This document shows positions 17,888-26,107 of a stretch of DNA of 64,000 bases, piece after piece (position 1 is the stretch's first letter; each line of letters begins with the position of its first letter). Below the pieces are notes generated by a model, which was not told where the DNA came from, did not search any database, and saw only the letters and a list, made by a program, of their open reading frames with translations. This DNA comes from Hymenobacter norwichensis DSM 15439. Lineage in GTDB: Bacteria; Bacteroidota; Bacteroidia; Cytophagales; Hymenobacteraceae. The DNA lies in NCBI RefSeq assembly GCF_000420705.1, contig NZ_ATVL01000008.1, forward strand, positions 124,001 to 188,000, given 5' to 3'. Position numbers and translations under genes: made by a program.

Positions 17888-19822
17888 ATGTTTCAGGATT
17901 CTAAAATTCCCGAAGGCCCACTAACCGAAAAGTGGGAGAAGCATAAGTTCAATGTAAAACTGGTTAACCCTGCCAACAAGCGTAAATACGACATCATTGT
18001 GGTAGGTACTGGCTTGGCGGGTGGCGCCGCCGCCGCTTCGCTGGCAGAGCTAGGCTACAACGTAAAAGCCTTTACTTACCACGATTCACCGCGTCGGGCG
18101 CACTCGATTGCAGCGCAGGGTGGTATTAATGCCGCTAAGAACTACCAGAACGATGGGGACTCTGTATTCCGCTTGTTCTACGACACTGTTAAAGGGGGTG
18201 ACTACCGTGCCCGCGAAGCCAACGTGTACCGTCTGGCGCAAGTATCAGTAAACATCATCGACCAGTGTGTGGCCCAAGGTGTGCCTTTCGCCCGCGAATA
18301 TGGCGGACTGTTGGCCAACCGCTCATTTGGTGGTGCTCAAGTAAGCCGCACGTTCTACGCCCGCGGCCAAACCGGACAGCAGTTGCTACTGGGTGCCTAC
18401 TCGGCCCTCTCGCGCCAGATTGCCTATGGTAAGGTAAAAATGTACACCCGGTCCGAAATGCTGGACTTGGTTATCGTTGATGGCAAAGCTCGTGGCATCA
18501 TCACCCGCAACCTTATCACCGGCGAGATTGAGCAACATGCTGCTCACGCCGTGGTGCTGGCTACCGGTGGTTACGGTAACGTGTTCTACCTAAGCACCAA
18601 CGCCAAGTATTGCAATGCTACGGCCGCGTGGCGCGCTCATAAGAAAGGCGCTTACTTCGCCAACCCCTGCTTCACCCAGATTCACCCTACTTGCATTCCC
18701 GTATCCGGCGACTACCAGTCGAAGCTGACTTTGATGTCAGAGTCGCTGCGGAACGATGGCCGCGTATGGGTTCCAAAAACAGTGGAACTGGCTGAGCGTC
18801 TGCGCAAGGGTGAAGTGAAAGTTACCGACATCGGCGAAGAGGATCGGGACTATTTCTTGGAGCGTAAGTACCCCGCCTTCGGTAACCTTGTGCCGCGTGA
18901 CGTGGCTTCGCGCAACGCTAAGCAGATGTGCGACGAAGGCCGCGGCGTGGGCTCTTCGGGTCTGGCAGTGTACCTCGACTTCGCCGATATTATCAAGCGC
19001 ACCGGTGCTGAATCAGTGAGCCAGAAGTACGGCAACCTGTTTGCCATGTACGACAAAATCACCGGCGAAGACCCGTATAAGCAGCCGATGCGCATCTATC
19101 CGGCAGTGCACTATACCATGGGTGGCCTGTGGGTTGATTACAACCTCCAAACCACTGTACCAGGGCTGTATGCTACCGGTGAGTGCAACTTCTCTGACCA
19201 CGGTGCCAACCGTCTAGGTGCTTCGGCTCTGATGCAAGGGTTGGCCGACGGCTACTTTGTGTTGCCCTACACCATTGGTGACCAGTTAGCCCAAACGCCT
19301 CCTACGCCGGTTACCACGCAGCACCCAGCCTTTGCTGAGGCCGAAGCACAGGTACGCGCCCGGATTGACAAGCTGATGAGCATCAACGGTACCCGCACTC
19401 CCGACGACTTCCACAAGCACCTCGGGCACATTATGTGGGAATACTGCGGTATGGCGCGCAGTGCGGAGGGCTTGCGGCACGCAAAAGCAGAAATTCAGAA
19501 GCTCCGCCGCGAATTCTGGAGTGATTTGAAGCTGGCTGGCACTGAAGGTGAGATGAACCAGGCACTGGAGAAAGCAGGCCGCGTAGCCGATTTCCTAGAG
19601 CTAGGCGAACTGATGATTGACGATGCCTACAACCGCAATGAAAGCTGCGGTGGTCACTTTCGCGAGGAGTTCCAGACGCCAGAAGGTGAGGCGCTTCGCG
19701 ACGACGAAAATTATGCGTACGTGGCGGCTTGGCAGTTTAATGGCGAAGACCAGCCTGAGATTCTGAACAAGGAAGAGTTGACCTTCGAGAACGTGAAGCT
19801 CACGCAGCGTAGCTACAAGTAA
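17888..19822 (+). CDS. sdhA: succinate dehydrogenase/fumarate reductase flavoprotein
   Basis: Encodes 644 residues, the usual length. The N-terminal FAD-binding Rossmann motif is [20 protein letters not shown], followed by the covalent-FAD His in [14 protein letters not shown]. Substrate-binding and active-site blocks include [13 protein letters not shown], a VPRDVASR loop and [11 protein letters not shown]. The helical C-terminal domain with [13 protein letters not shown] closes the protein. Oxidises succinate to fumarate (or the reverse) on the cytosolic face. It follows sdhC closely; sdhB comes after a 115-nt palindromic spacer. Confidence 0.95.
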   Translation: MFQDSKIPEGPLTEKWEKHKFNVKLVNPANKRKYDIIVVGTGLAGGAAAASLAELGYNVKAFTYHDSPRRAHSIAAQGGINAAKNYQNDGDSVFRLFYDTVKGGDYRAREANVYRLAQVSVNIIDQCVAQGVPFAREYGGLLANRSFGGAQVSRTFYARGQTGQQLLLGAYSALSRQIAYGKVKMYTRSEMLDLVIVDGKARGIITRNLITGEIEQHAAHAVVLATGGYGNVFYLSTNAKYCNATAAWRAHKKGAYFANPCFTQIHPTCIPVSGDYQSKLTLMSESLRNDGRVWVPKTVELAERLRKGEVKVTDIGEEDRDYFLERKYPAFGNLVPRDVASRNAKQMCDEGRGVGSSGLAVYLDFADIIKRTGAESVSQKYGNLFAMYDKITGEDPYKQPMRIYPAVHYTMGGLWVDYNLQTTVPGLYATGECNFSDHGANRLGASALMQGLADGYFVLPYTIGDQLAQTPPTPVTTQHPAFAEAEAQVRARIDKLMSINGTRTPDDFHKHLGHIMWEYCGMARSAEGLRHAKAEIQKLRREFWSDLKLAGTEGEMNQALEKAGRVADFLELGELMIDDAYNRNESCGGHFREEFQTPEGEALRDDENYAYVAAWQFNGEDQPEILNKEELTFENVKLTQRSYK

Positions 19823-19824
19823 AA

Positions 19825-19929
19825 CTGAATTATGTATTAGAAAACATGGATTCTGAGTCAGCTCTATTGATACCTGCTGAGAATTCATGTTTTCAATTCA
19901 TAATTTTTAATTCATAATTCATAATTCAG
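19825..19929 (+). repeat. palindromic spacer between sdhA and sdhB
   Basis: The spacer is an imperfect 105-nt palindrome. The outer arms CTGAATTATG (19825-19834) and CATAATTCAG (19920-19929) are perfect complements. The inner arms GAAAACATGGATTCT (19840-19854) and AGAATTCATGTTTTC (19880-19894) differ at one position. The right half also holds tandem TTCATAATT units. It lies inside the operon 2 nt after the sdhA stop and could form an RNA hairpin or be a small repeat element. Confidence 0.7.
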
Positions 19930-19937
19930 AAAATACA

Positions 19938-20723
19938 ATGGCCGGAAGTAACCCTAACGCCAAACCAATGAACCTTACGCTGAAAGTGTGGCGGCAGAAA
20001 AACCGCAACACGAACGGCCAGATAGTAGACTACCAAGTGCGCGATATTTCTCCGGACATGTCGTTTTTGGAGATGCTCGATGTTCTTAATGAGGATCTGC
20101 TTCGCAAAGGCGACGAGCCGGTGGCCTTCGACCACGACTGCCGGGAAGGTATCTGTGGATCGTGCAACTTGTTTATCAATGGCCGAGCCCACGGCCCGGA
20201 AGCTGGCACTACTACTTGCCAGTTGCATATGCGCAAGTTCTCTGACGGTGACACCATTACCATCGAACCTTGGCGTGCCAATGCTTTCCCAGTAAACAAG
20301 GATTTGAGCGTAGACCGCTCGGCCTTCGACCGAATTATTCAGGCAGGTGGTTACGTAAGCGTAAACACTGGTGGTGCTCCCGACGGCAACGAAATTCCAA
20401 TTCCGAAAGAAATTGCTGATCGTGCCTTTGAAGCTGCTACTTGTATTGCTTGTGGAGCCTGCGTAGCATCTTGCAAGAACTCTTCAGCAATGCTGTTCGT
20501 GAGTGCCAAGGTAAGCCAGTTGGCTTTGCTACCTCAAGGTAACGTAGAGCGCAAAACTCGCGTGGAAAACATGGTGGCCCAAATGGACAAAGAAGGTTTT
20601 GGGGCTTGTTCCAATATCGGTTCTTGTGCTGCGGAGTGTCCAGTGGGTATCTCCCTAGAAAACATTGCTATCCTGAACCGTGAGTTCCTGTCGGCTAAGG
20701 CTACTTCCAACAATCTAGCCTAG
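19938..20723 (+). CDS. sdhB: succinate dehydrogenase/fumarate reductase iron-sulphur subunit
   Basis: Encodes 261 residues. The N-terminal ferredoxin domain carries the [2Fe-2S] motif [15 protein letters not shown] with a fourth Cys in GTTTCQLHM. The C-terminal domain has two clustered motifs, [15 protein letters not shown] and [15 protein letters not shown], which bind the [4Fe-4S] and [3Fe-4S] centres. It carries electrons from SdhA to SdhC. Last gene of the operon, ended by a strong hairpin at 20745-20778. Confidence 0.95.
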   Translation: MAGSNPNAKPMNLTLKVWRQKNRNTNGQIVDYQVRDISPDMSFLEMLDVLNEDLLRKGDEPVAFDHDCREGICGSCNLFINGRAHGPEAGTTTCQLHMRKFSDGDTITIEPWRANAFPVNKDLSVDRSAFDRIIQAGGYVSVNTGGAPDGNEIPIPKEIADRAFEAATCIACGACVASCKNSSAMLFVSAKVSQLALLPQGNVERKTRVENMVAQMDKEGFGACSNIGSCAAECPVGISLENIAILNREFLSAKATSNNLA

Positions 20724-20744
20724 CTGCTCAATTATCTGGAATAC

Positions 20745-20778
20745 AAAAAAGCGAAACGGCCTGCCGTTTCGCTTTTTT
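20745..20778 (+). terminator. terminator of sdhCAB
   Basis: Sixteen-base perfect arms (AAAAAAGCGAAACGGC, 20745-20760, and its complement, 20763-20778) with a 2-nt loop and a T-run, 22 nt after the sdhB stop. Confidence 0.9.
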
Positions 20779-20836
20779 GTTTGTTAAGCAACCAAATACT
20801 ACTCACTCATCTATTTCTGCTCTCTTCTACCCATCC

Positions 20837-21364
20837 ATGATAACTGTCATTGCTGGTACTAACCGCACTAATTCACGCGCCCGCCGCATTGCGGATCTAT
20901 ACTTAAAGCTGTTGCGCGCTCAGGGGGCCGAATGTCAATTACTAGACCTAGCATTGTTGCCAGCCAACGTCAGCGTTTCGGCATTGTATCACAATACGGG
21001 TTCAGATGAAGATTTCAACAAGTTAGCGGCATTAGCTGCCGCCGCCGACAAACTGGTATTGGTGGTGCCAGAATACAATTGTTCATACCCAGGTGTCCTT
21101 AAAACGTTTATCGATGGTCTGCCCTACCCCGGTGGAATACGAGGCAAGAAAGCCGCTTTGGTGGGACTTTCTTCGGGCGGCCAAGGCGGTTTGCTGGCTC
21201 TCAGCCACCTTTCCGACGTGTTAATGTACTTAGGAACCACCGTAATGCCTGCGCGGGTCCGGCTGCCTTTTATTGACAAACACTTAAGTGAGGCAGGTGA
21301 ACTAACCCACCCGCTTTACCAGCAGCTTTTACAAGAGCAAGTCCAGCAATTACTCCTTTTTTAA
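20837..21364 (+). CDS. NAD(P)H-dependent FMN reductase-like flavoprotein
   Basis: Encodes 175 residues from the ATG at 20837 (MITVIAGTNRTNSRARRIAD); upstream codons do not belong to the fold. It is a flavodoxin-like NADPH-dependent FMN reductase. The FMN phosphate loop is AGTNRTNSRA, the second flavin loop is VVPEYNCSYPGVLKTFIDGL, and the third is VGLSSGGQGG. Reduces FMN or small quinone-like acceptors with NAD(P)H in the cytosol. It stands between the sdh operon and the MbnP cluster without clear ties to either. Confidence 0.85.
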   Translation: MITVIAGTNRTNSRARRIADLYLKLLRAQGAECQLLDLALLPANVSVSALYHNTGSDEDFNKLAALAAAADKLVLVVPEYNCSYPGVLKTFIDGLPYPGGIRGKKAALVGLSSGGQGGLLALSHLSDVLMYLGTTVMPARVRLPFIDKHLSEAGELTHPLYQQLLQEQVQQLLLF

Positions 21365-21440
21365 CAGCTACACATGCTGTTTATAAAGAAGTAAAAGCAC
21401 GTAATGTAGTTACAGTTAAATCTTTTCAGGATGAGCGGCC

Positions 21441-21448
21441 TATATTTG
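21441..21448 (+). promoter_or_regulatory. possible -7 element of the MbnP cluster
   Basis: TATATTTG matches TAnnTTTG and lies 25 nt before the GTG start at 21474. A TTG at the -33 distance is not obvious. Confidence 0.4.
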
Positions 21449-21473
21449 TAATAGGCAACTCTCTTCACTTCCT

Positions 21474-21854
21474 GTGGCGCGATTTCTAGCATTCTTCTTG
21501 GTTGGCTTACTCTTGCTCCAGACATTCAGTCGGGAACTGGTGGTGCTTGACTACCAAGTGCACAAGGAGCGCATCACGGAACTATTTTGCGTGAATAAAG
21601 CCAATCCAGCCCTGCATTGCAACGGTAAGTGCCACCTAGTAAAGCAGTTGCGCAAAGCTTCTGATTCGGAAAGCAAGTCCCCAGCAGCCGGTTTTGTGAA
21701 AGTGAAGTATGATGTGGTAGTGCCCACTATGTTGCGCTTGCAAGCTCCTGTTAGCATGAAGCTTGCTGCTTTGCGCTTTGCGCAGCCATTAACAGCACAC
21801 TACGCCTTTAAAGCGGAGCAAAGCATCTTTCGTCCTCCCGTTTTTCAAGTTTAA
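21474..21854 (+). CDS. small membrane-anchored Cys-rich protein of the MbnP cluster
   Basis: Encodes 126 residues from a GTG at 21474. One N-terminal membrane helix (FLAFFLVGLLLLQTF) is followed by HKERITELFCVNKANPALHC and NGKCHLVKQL. The pattern C-V-N-x5-L-x-C-N-G-K-C-x-L is a recurrent signature of small Bacteroidota proteins next to metal-handling genes. The cysteines would lie outside the inner membrane and may bind metal. It precedes the MbnP-family gene by about 100 nt and is probably co-transcribed with it. No catalytic role is visible. Confidence 0.7.
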   Translation: MARFLAFFLVGLLLLQTFSRELVVLDYQVHKERITELFCVNKANPALHCNGKCHLVKQLRKASDSESKSPAAGFVKVKYDVVVPTMLRLQAPVSMKLAALRFAQPLTAHYAFKAEQSIFRPPVFQV

Positions 21855-21958
21855 CTTTTAGTGGCTCCGCTGCTAAACTAGCAAGTGACGGTAGTTCCGT
21901 CCAGTTAGCACGTGCGTTTATACACGTGGTTTGGTTACTCATTCGAAAAACCGAGAAC

Positions 21959-22726
21959 ATGAAATTTCTGAAGTATACTGCCTTATTCCTTGCACTCTTT
22001 AGTTTATCAGCGACTGTTACTTCCTGTGACGACGACGATAATACTAATCCTGCTGCGGTTAATATCGAGTTTGAAAATGTGGTAGGAAGCAATACCCTTG
22101 AATTAAATAGCGCTACCCCTTATGCAACCGGGGCTGGCGACCAAATTACGGTAACTGCTTTCCGGTATTTTATTTCTAATGTCAAGCTCAAAAAAGCTGA
22201 CGGTACAGAATGGGCTCAGCCTGAAAGCTACTATTTGATCGACCAAGCACTGCCAGCATCTAAGAAAATCAGCTTAACTGATGTTCCGCCTGGCGACTAC
22301 ACTAGCCTGACTTTCACGATTGGTGTGGATAGTGCCCGTAACGTTGCAGGCGCTCAAACAGGCGCTTTATCGAAAGGGAATATGTTTTGGGATTGGAATA
22401 CTGGGTACGTGTTCATGAAACTGGAAGGCCGGTCGCCACAGGCTCCGGGCGCTGGTGCCGTGATCCTACATGTTGGTGGCTTCCGCAAGGGTGAGAATGC
22501 CGTCCGGACTGTAACCCCAACGCTGAACAATAGTGTAATACGAGTTCATGAGGGCCATACTCCAGAAATCCACGTTAAGGCCGACATCCAAAAGATGTTT
22601 GTTGGCTCTACTCCGATTCGTTTTAGCTCAGTAAATAACCTCATGGCAGCAGGAACGAATGCAGTGAACATTTCCAAGAACTATGAAAATGGAATGTTCG
22701 TTGTCGATCGTATTCAGGGCAACTAG
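21959..22726 (+). CDS. MbnP-family lipoprotein
   Basis: Encodes 255 residues from the ATG at 21959. The signal ends in a lipobox (SATVTSC) followed by an acidic DDDDN stretch. The mature part matches the MbnP-like family: VNIEFENVVGSNTLEL, FRYFISNVKLKKADG, LTDVPPGDYTSLTFTIGVD, MFWDWNTGYVFMKLEG and LHVGGF. In characterised pairs MbnP binds copper and has a Trp converted to kynurenine by the diheme enzyme MbnH. Candidate Trp residues here are in the FWDWN block. The gene ends 1 nt before the next one, a peroxidase-family gene, so the two are translationally close. Confidence 0.85.
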   Translation: MKFLKYTALFLALFSLSATVTSCDDDDNTNPAAVNIEFENVVGSNTLELNSATPYATGAGDQITVTAFRYFISNVKLKKADGTEWAQPESYYLIDQALPASKKISLTDVPPGDYTSLTFTIGVDSARNVAGAQTGALSKGNMFWDWNTGYVFMKLEGRSPQAPGAGAVILHVGGFRKGENAVRTVTPTLNNSVIRVHEGHTPEIHVKADIQKMFVGSTPIRFSSVNNLMAAGTNAVNISKNYENGMFVVDRIQGN

Positions 22727-22727
22727 C

Positions 22728-23801
22728 ATGGCAAGGCCTCGGTGGAGAAACTACCGCTGGTTTAAGTTATGCCTACTGTTCTTATCGGGCTTGCTTGTAT
22801 TCGCGTGCAAGCCCGATATGGAATCTACATCAACTCAGGAAGTGCCCGGCACTAAGGTGCCGGGAAACTTTCCCGCTCCGATATATGGAGCAGAACAAAA
22901 TCCACCTACTCAGGCAGCCTTTGAACTGGGACGGTCGCTCTTCTACGACCCTAGGCTTTCGCGTACCGGCAGTATATCATGCGGCAGTTGCCATCAGCAG
23001 GCCGTTGCTTTTGCTGATGCTGGCAAAAAATTGAGTACTGGGGTTGAGACGCGGATAGGAACACGCAATACACCCGCTTTACAAAACCTGCGCTGGAAAC
23101 CCAATTTTCTCTGGGATGGAGGCCCTGTGCATATTGAAATGATGCCAAGGGCTCCCATTTCCAACCCGTTGGAAATGGATGAAACATTGGACAACGTGCT
23201 ACGCAAGCTCAACGCTGATGCCAGCTATCAGCGCCGCTTTAAACAGGTGTTCGGCGGCAATGGCCCTATCGATTCGTATCAGTTTCTGCGGGCCTTAGCG
23301 CAGTTCACGGCGGCGCTAACATCCAGCAACTCCCGCTACGACAGGTATGTCCGGCAGGAAGCAGGAGGCACGCTCACAGCTAGTGAGCTGCGTGGGTTAA
23401 CGATACTGCGTCAGAAATGCGGCACCTGCCACGCGGGAGAATTATTTACCGATGAGTCGTTCCGCAATAACGGGCTGGACCGCCAGTTTCCGCTGGACTC
23501 AGGCCGAGCACATATTACTAGGCGCAGTACAGATGCCGGACGTTTCAAGGTGCCAAGTTTGCGCAATGTAGCTCTCACAGGTCCTTACATGCACGACGGC
23601 CGCTTCACAACCCTGGAAGCAGTACTCGACCATTATGATCATGGGATGGTTGTGTCGGCTACGCTTGATTTGGAATTACGGCGCTCTGGTCTAGAGCCGG
23701 GCATTGCGCTGGCCCCACAGGAACGGCAGGATTTACTGGCCTTTCTACACACACTCACCGATGAGCAGTTTTTGAGCAACCCGCAGCTAGCCAAACACTA
23801 G
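22728..23801 (+). CDS. diheme cytochrome c peroxidase/MbnH-like lipoprotein
   Basis: Encodes 357 residues from the ATG at 22728, chosen since it follows the MbnP stop directly and opens a lipoprotein signal (LLVFAC, Cys27). Two heme c sites are visible: CGSCHQQ in the N-terminal half and CGTCHAG in the C-terminal half, the diheme pattern of the bacterial CcP/MauG/MbnH family. Other family blocks are LGRSLFYDPRLSRTGSISC, NPLEMDETLDNV, SSNSRYDRY and RNVALTGPYMHDGRF. By position it is the likely partner enzyme of the MbnP protein, acting in the periplasm or at the outer membrane. A plain peroxide-detoxifying role is the alternative. Confidence 0.87.
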   Translation: MARPRWRNYRWFKLCLLFLSGLLVFACKPDMESTSTQEVPGTKVPGNFPAPIYGAEQNPPTQAAFELGRSLFYDPRLSRTGSISCGSCHQQAVAFADAGKKLSTGVETRIGTRNTPALQNLRWKPNFLWDGGPVHIEMMPRAPISNPLEMDETLDNVLRKLNADASYQRRFKQVFGGNGPIDSYQFLRALAQFTAALTSSNSRYDRYVRQEAGGTLTASELRGLTILRQKCGTCHAGELFTDESFRNNGLDRQFPLDSGRAHITRRSTDAGRFKVPSLRNVALTGPYMHDGRFTTLEAVLDHYDHGMVVSATLDLELRRSGLEPGIALAPQERQDLLAFLHTLTDEQFLSNPQLAKH

Positions 23802-23901
23802 CTGCCTTGAGCTTGATTGACAGGCGTATTGGCTATTGGTTGGTAGCCGCCCAATTGGGTTGGCCTACAGGCTGTACACTTCCCTTTTTCAATCGAGATT
23901 C

Positions 23902-24540
23902 GTGAGAAAAATAGCTTTACTGATAAGCTTATTCATGCTCGGAACGCTGCGGCCGCGCGTGCGACATATGCGGCTGCTTCATGGGCTTTATGCCCTACGA
24001 CAACTAGAGTGGCGTTGAAACGACTGGGGTACAAAGCCGCTGATTGTGGGTGGTGGCCTTAAGCTACCCAACGGCTACTTCCGGCACGATGAGACACAAG
24101 GGGCGGCGCTATCCGGCGCTCAACCAGCCCGGCACTGGCAATACCAATGGCTTCGTGTACGTCAACTACATTGGCAGCTACCGAGACTTGGGCCTGAGGG
24201 TGAATGGCAGCTACCGGCGAGGGACAGCCAACCGTTTCGAGGAAAGCCTAGCCCTTGGTACCGCAGCCTTTGCGAATCTGTTGCATGCTGCCTCTCAATC
24301 AGAACTGTCAGCTACACCCTTCGGCACAGCTTTTCTATGAAGAAAGCACCTGACTGGGAACACGACATGAACAACGCGCTGCTTGGCCCTGGCCTGGATA
24401 TATACTACAAAAACCTGTCGTTGAATACCAGAGTGCAGTTCCCGGTATATACCGCCGACACCGACCATCCTGCCAGCGCCGGACGCTTGGTGCTGGCGGT
24501 GGGCTACAACTTTAAGCAGAGCCGTTACCTATTGAAGTAA
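23902..24540 (+). pseudogene. decayed outer-membrane/transporter protein of the MbnP cluster
   Basis: Pieces of one protein appear in several frames. A signal peptide start (GTG at 23902, MRKIALLISLFMLGT) is followed, one frame over, by CDICGCFMGFMPYDN at 23960-24004 and a TAG at 24005. A third frame gives KPLIVGGGLKLPNGYFRHDE (from 24034), a shift then gives NQPGTGNTNGFVYVNYIG, and a return gives LLGPGLDIYYKNLSLNTRVQ and a final VLAVGYNFKQS strand. The intact homologue is a beta-barrel-like protein with a CxxCGC motif that usually sits in MbnP/peroxidase clusters. At least three frame changes and a stop make it non-functional unless there are sequencing errors. Confidence 0.75.
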
Positions 24541-24659
24541 AGAACAGCCCTAGGTTGAAAGAATGAGTTGGATGTAAGAAAGATAGAACTGAATATTGTG
24601 GAGTGATTGTTGTGCCAATGAATCAGTATCTTAGAACCTGCGCTTTCACTGCTTTCCAT

Positions 24660-25814
24660 ATGGCCTTAAGCATTACCCGTAGATACCGCGCGTTATTGGC
24701 TTCGGCGCTGCTGATGCTGGGCGTAGCAAGTTGCGAGGACAAGACGCCCCCACCTTCTGAGCCAGCCGTTACACCCACCACGCCCTACAACTTGCAACTA
24801 CCATCGCAGTTGCCACAAAGTGTTGTGCTACCCACCAACAACCCGCTGACGGTGGAAGGCGTGGATTTGGGCCGTAAGCTATTCTACGAAGTCAAACTTT
24901 CCAGCAACAATACCATGTCATGCGGTAGCTGCCACCAGCAGAGCAAGGCCTTCACTGATGGCCGGGCCAAGGCTATTGGGGTTGATGGGATTGCCCACAA
25001 GCGCAACGCTATGTCGTTGGTGAACCTGCTGTGGGAGCCCAACCTGAACTGGGACGGGGCGGCCACCGGCTTGGAAACACAGGCACGGGTGCCCATCGAA
25101 AATCCTGTGGAAATGCACCAGCGCTTAACCAGCGGTGTGGCCAAACTACAGCAAACCGCATTATATCCGCCGCTGTTTGCGGCGGCTTTCGGGTCGTCTA
25201 CCATCACTGAGGAAAACGTATTGAAGGCGCTGGCCCAGTTCGAGCGGACACTTATTTCCTCGAATTCCCGCTACGAGCAGTCCTTATTACCTACTGGGCC
25301 GAAGCTAACCCAGGACGAGCTAAAAGGTAAAGTACTGTTTTTCAACCATCCAGGTGAGGCAGGCAACACATCCGCTCGAGGCGGCTCCTGCGACCATTGC
25401 CACAATGGCAACACGTTTTTATTTACTTCCACCAGCTTCACTACGCCGGGTGGTAACACGCAATATTTCAACAACGGCTTGGCGCTATCCTCTGATTTAG
25501 GTCGTTTCGGAGTTACGGGGGTTGCCTCCGACCGGGGTAAGTTCCGGGTACCTTCGCTACGCAATATTGCGCTGACGGCCCCCTACATGCACGATGGCCG
25601 ATTTCAGACGCTTGAAGAAGTAGTAGACCATTACAACGAGCATGTTGATGCCAATACAGCCGACCCCATTTTGTTGGTCTCGAATCCCCAAATTAACGGC
25701 AGCCTCGGCGCATTAGGGCTTACGGCCACTGAAAAGCGGCAGCTAGTTGCCTTCCTACGTACGCTCACCGACTCCACATTCATCAAAGACCCACGCTTTT
25801 CCAATCCGTTCTAG
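24660..25814 (+). CDS. second diheme cytochrome c peroxidase-like lipoprotein
   Basis: Encodes 384 residues from the ATG at 24660; the signal ends in LGVASC (lipobox Cys25). It has two heme c motifs, CGSCHQQ and CDHCHNG, with the family blocks VDLGRKLFYEVKLSSNNTM, NPVEMHQRL, SSNSRYEQS and RNIALTAPYMHDGRF. It is a paralogue of the gene at 22728 but differs by an insertion around the second heme (FTTPGGNTQYFNNGLALSSD). Predicted to act outside the inner membrane on peroxide or a protein substrate. It lies after the decayed gene; whether it uses the same MbnP partner is unknown. Confidence 0.87.
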   Translation: MALSITRRYRALLASALLMLGVASCEDKTPPPSEPAVTPTTPYNLQLPSQLPQSVVLPTNNPLTVEGVDLGRKLFYEVKLSSNNTMSCGSCHQQSKAFTDGRAKAIGVDGIAHKRNAMSLVNLLWEPNLNWDGAATGLETQARVPIENPVEMHQRLTSGVAKLQQTALYPPLFAAAFGSSTITEENVLKALAQFERTLISSNSRYEQSLLPTGPKLTQDELKGKVLFFNHPGEAGNTSARGGSCDHCHNGNTFLFTSTSFTTPGGNTQYFNNGLALSSDLGRFGVTGVASDRGKFRVPSLRNIALTAPYMHDGRFQTLEEVVDHYNEHVDANTADPILLVSNPQINGSLGALGLTATEKRQLVAFLRTLTDSTFIKDPRFSNPF

Positions 25815-25865
25815 TTCTGTTCAGCATACTTGCCGAACCGGTTTTGGCTTCATTTCTTCGGCTCT

Positions 25866-26039
25866 ATGCGTCCTTTCCCAACATGGGCTTTGCTACTGGC
25901 ACTGTTAGCTTCCTTAACGGCTTGCTCCTCTATGTCGTCTACACGCCAGCTTAGCCCCGACCGAGAACCAGTCAACCCGCAAGGCCTGCTCCTCTCCGAT
26001 TCTGTTGCTCCCTCACTAGACTCCTTGCGACATGAGTAA
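25866..26039 (+). CDS. small lipoprotein
   Basis: A 57-residue protein from the ATG at 25866: MRPFPTWALLLALLASLTAC gives a full lipoprotein signal with lipobox LTAC, followed by a Ser-rich polar tail of about 37 residues. It follows the second peroxidase gene by 51 nt and ends right before a strong terminator, so it is probably the last gene of that unit. Function unknown. Confidence 0.6.
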   Translation: MRPFPTWALLLALLASLTACSSMSSTRQLSPDREPVNPQGLLLSDSVAPSLDSLRHE

Positions 26040-26040
26040 T

Positions 26041-26095
26041 AGCAATCAACAAAAAGGGCCTTCAGAATATCTGAAGGCCCTTTTTGTTGATTGCT
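26041..26095. terminator. 25-bp perfect bidirectional terminator
   Basis: Arms 26041-26065 and 26071-26095 are perfect complements around a 5-nt AATAT loop, with the core AAAAAGGGCCTTCAG. It lies between the end of the peroxidase cluster (plus) and the end of ftsZ (minus) and carries A and T tracts for both directions. Confidence 0.9.
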
Positions 26096-26107
26096 ACGAG
26101 CAGTTGC

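Noticed and set aside
19890..19929. TTCATAATT tandem units as a possible CRISPR or microsatellite
   Set aside because: Only three or so short copies without spacers of constant length; better described as part of the sdhA-sdhB palindrome.
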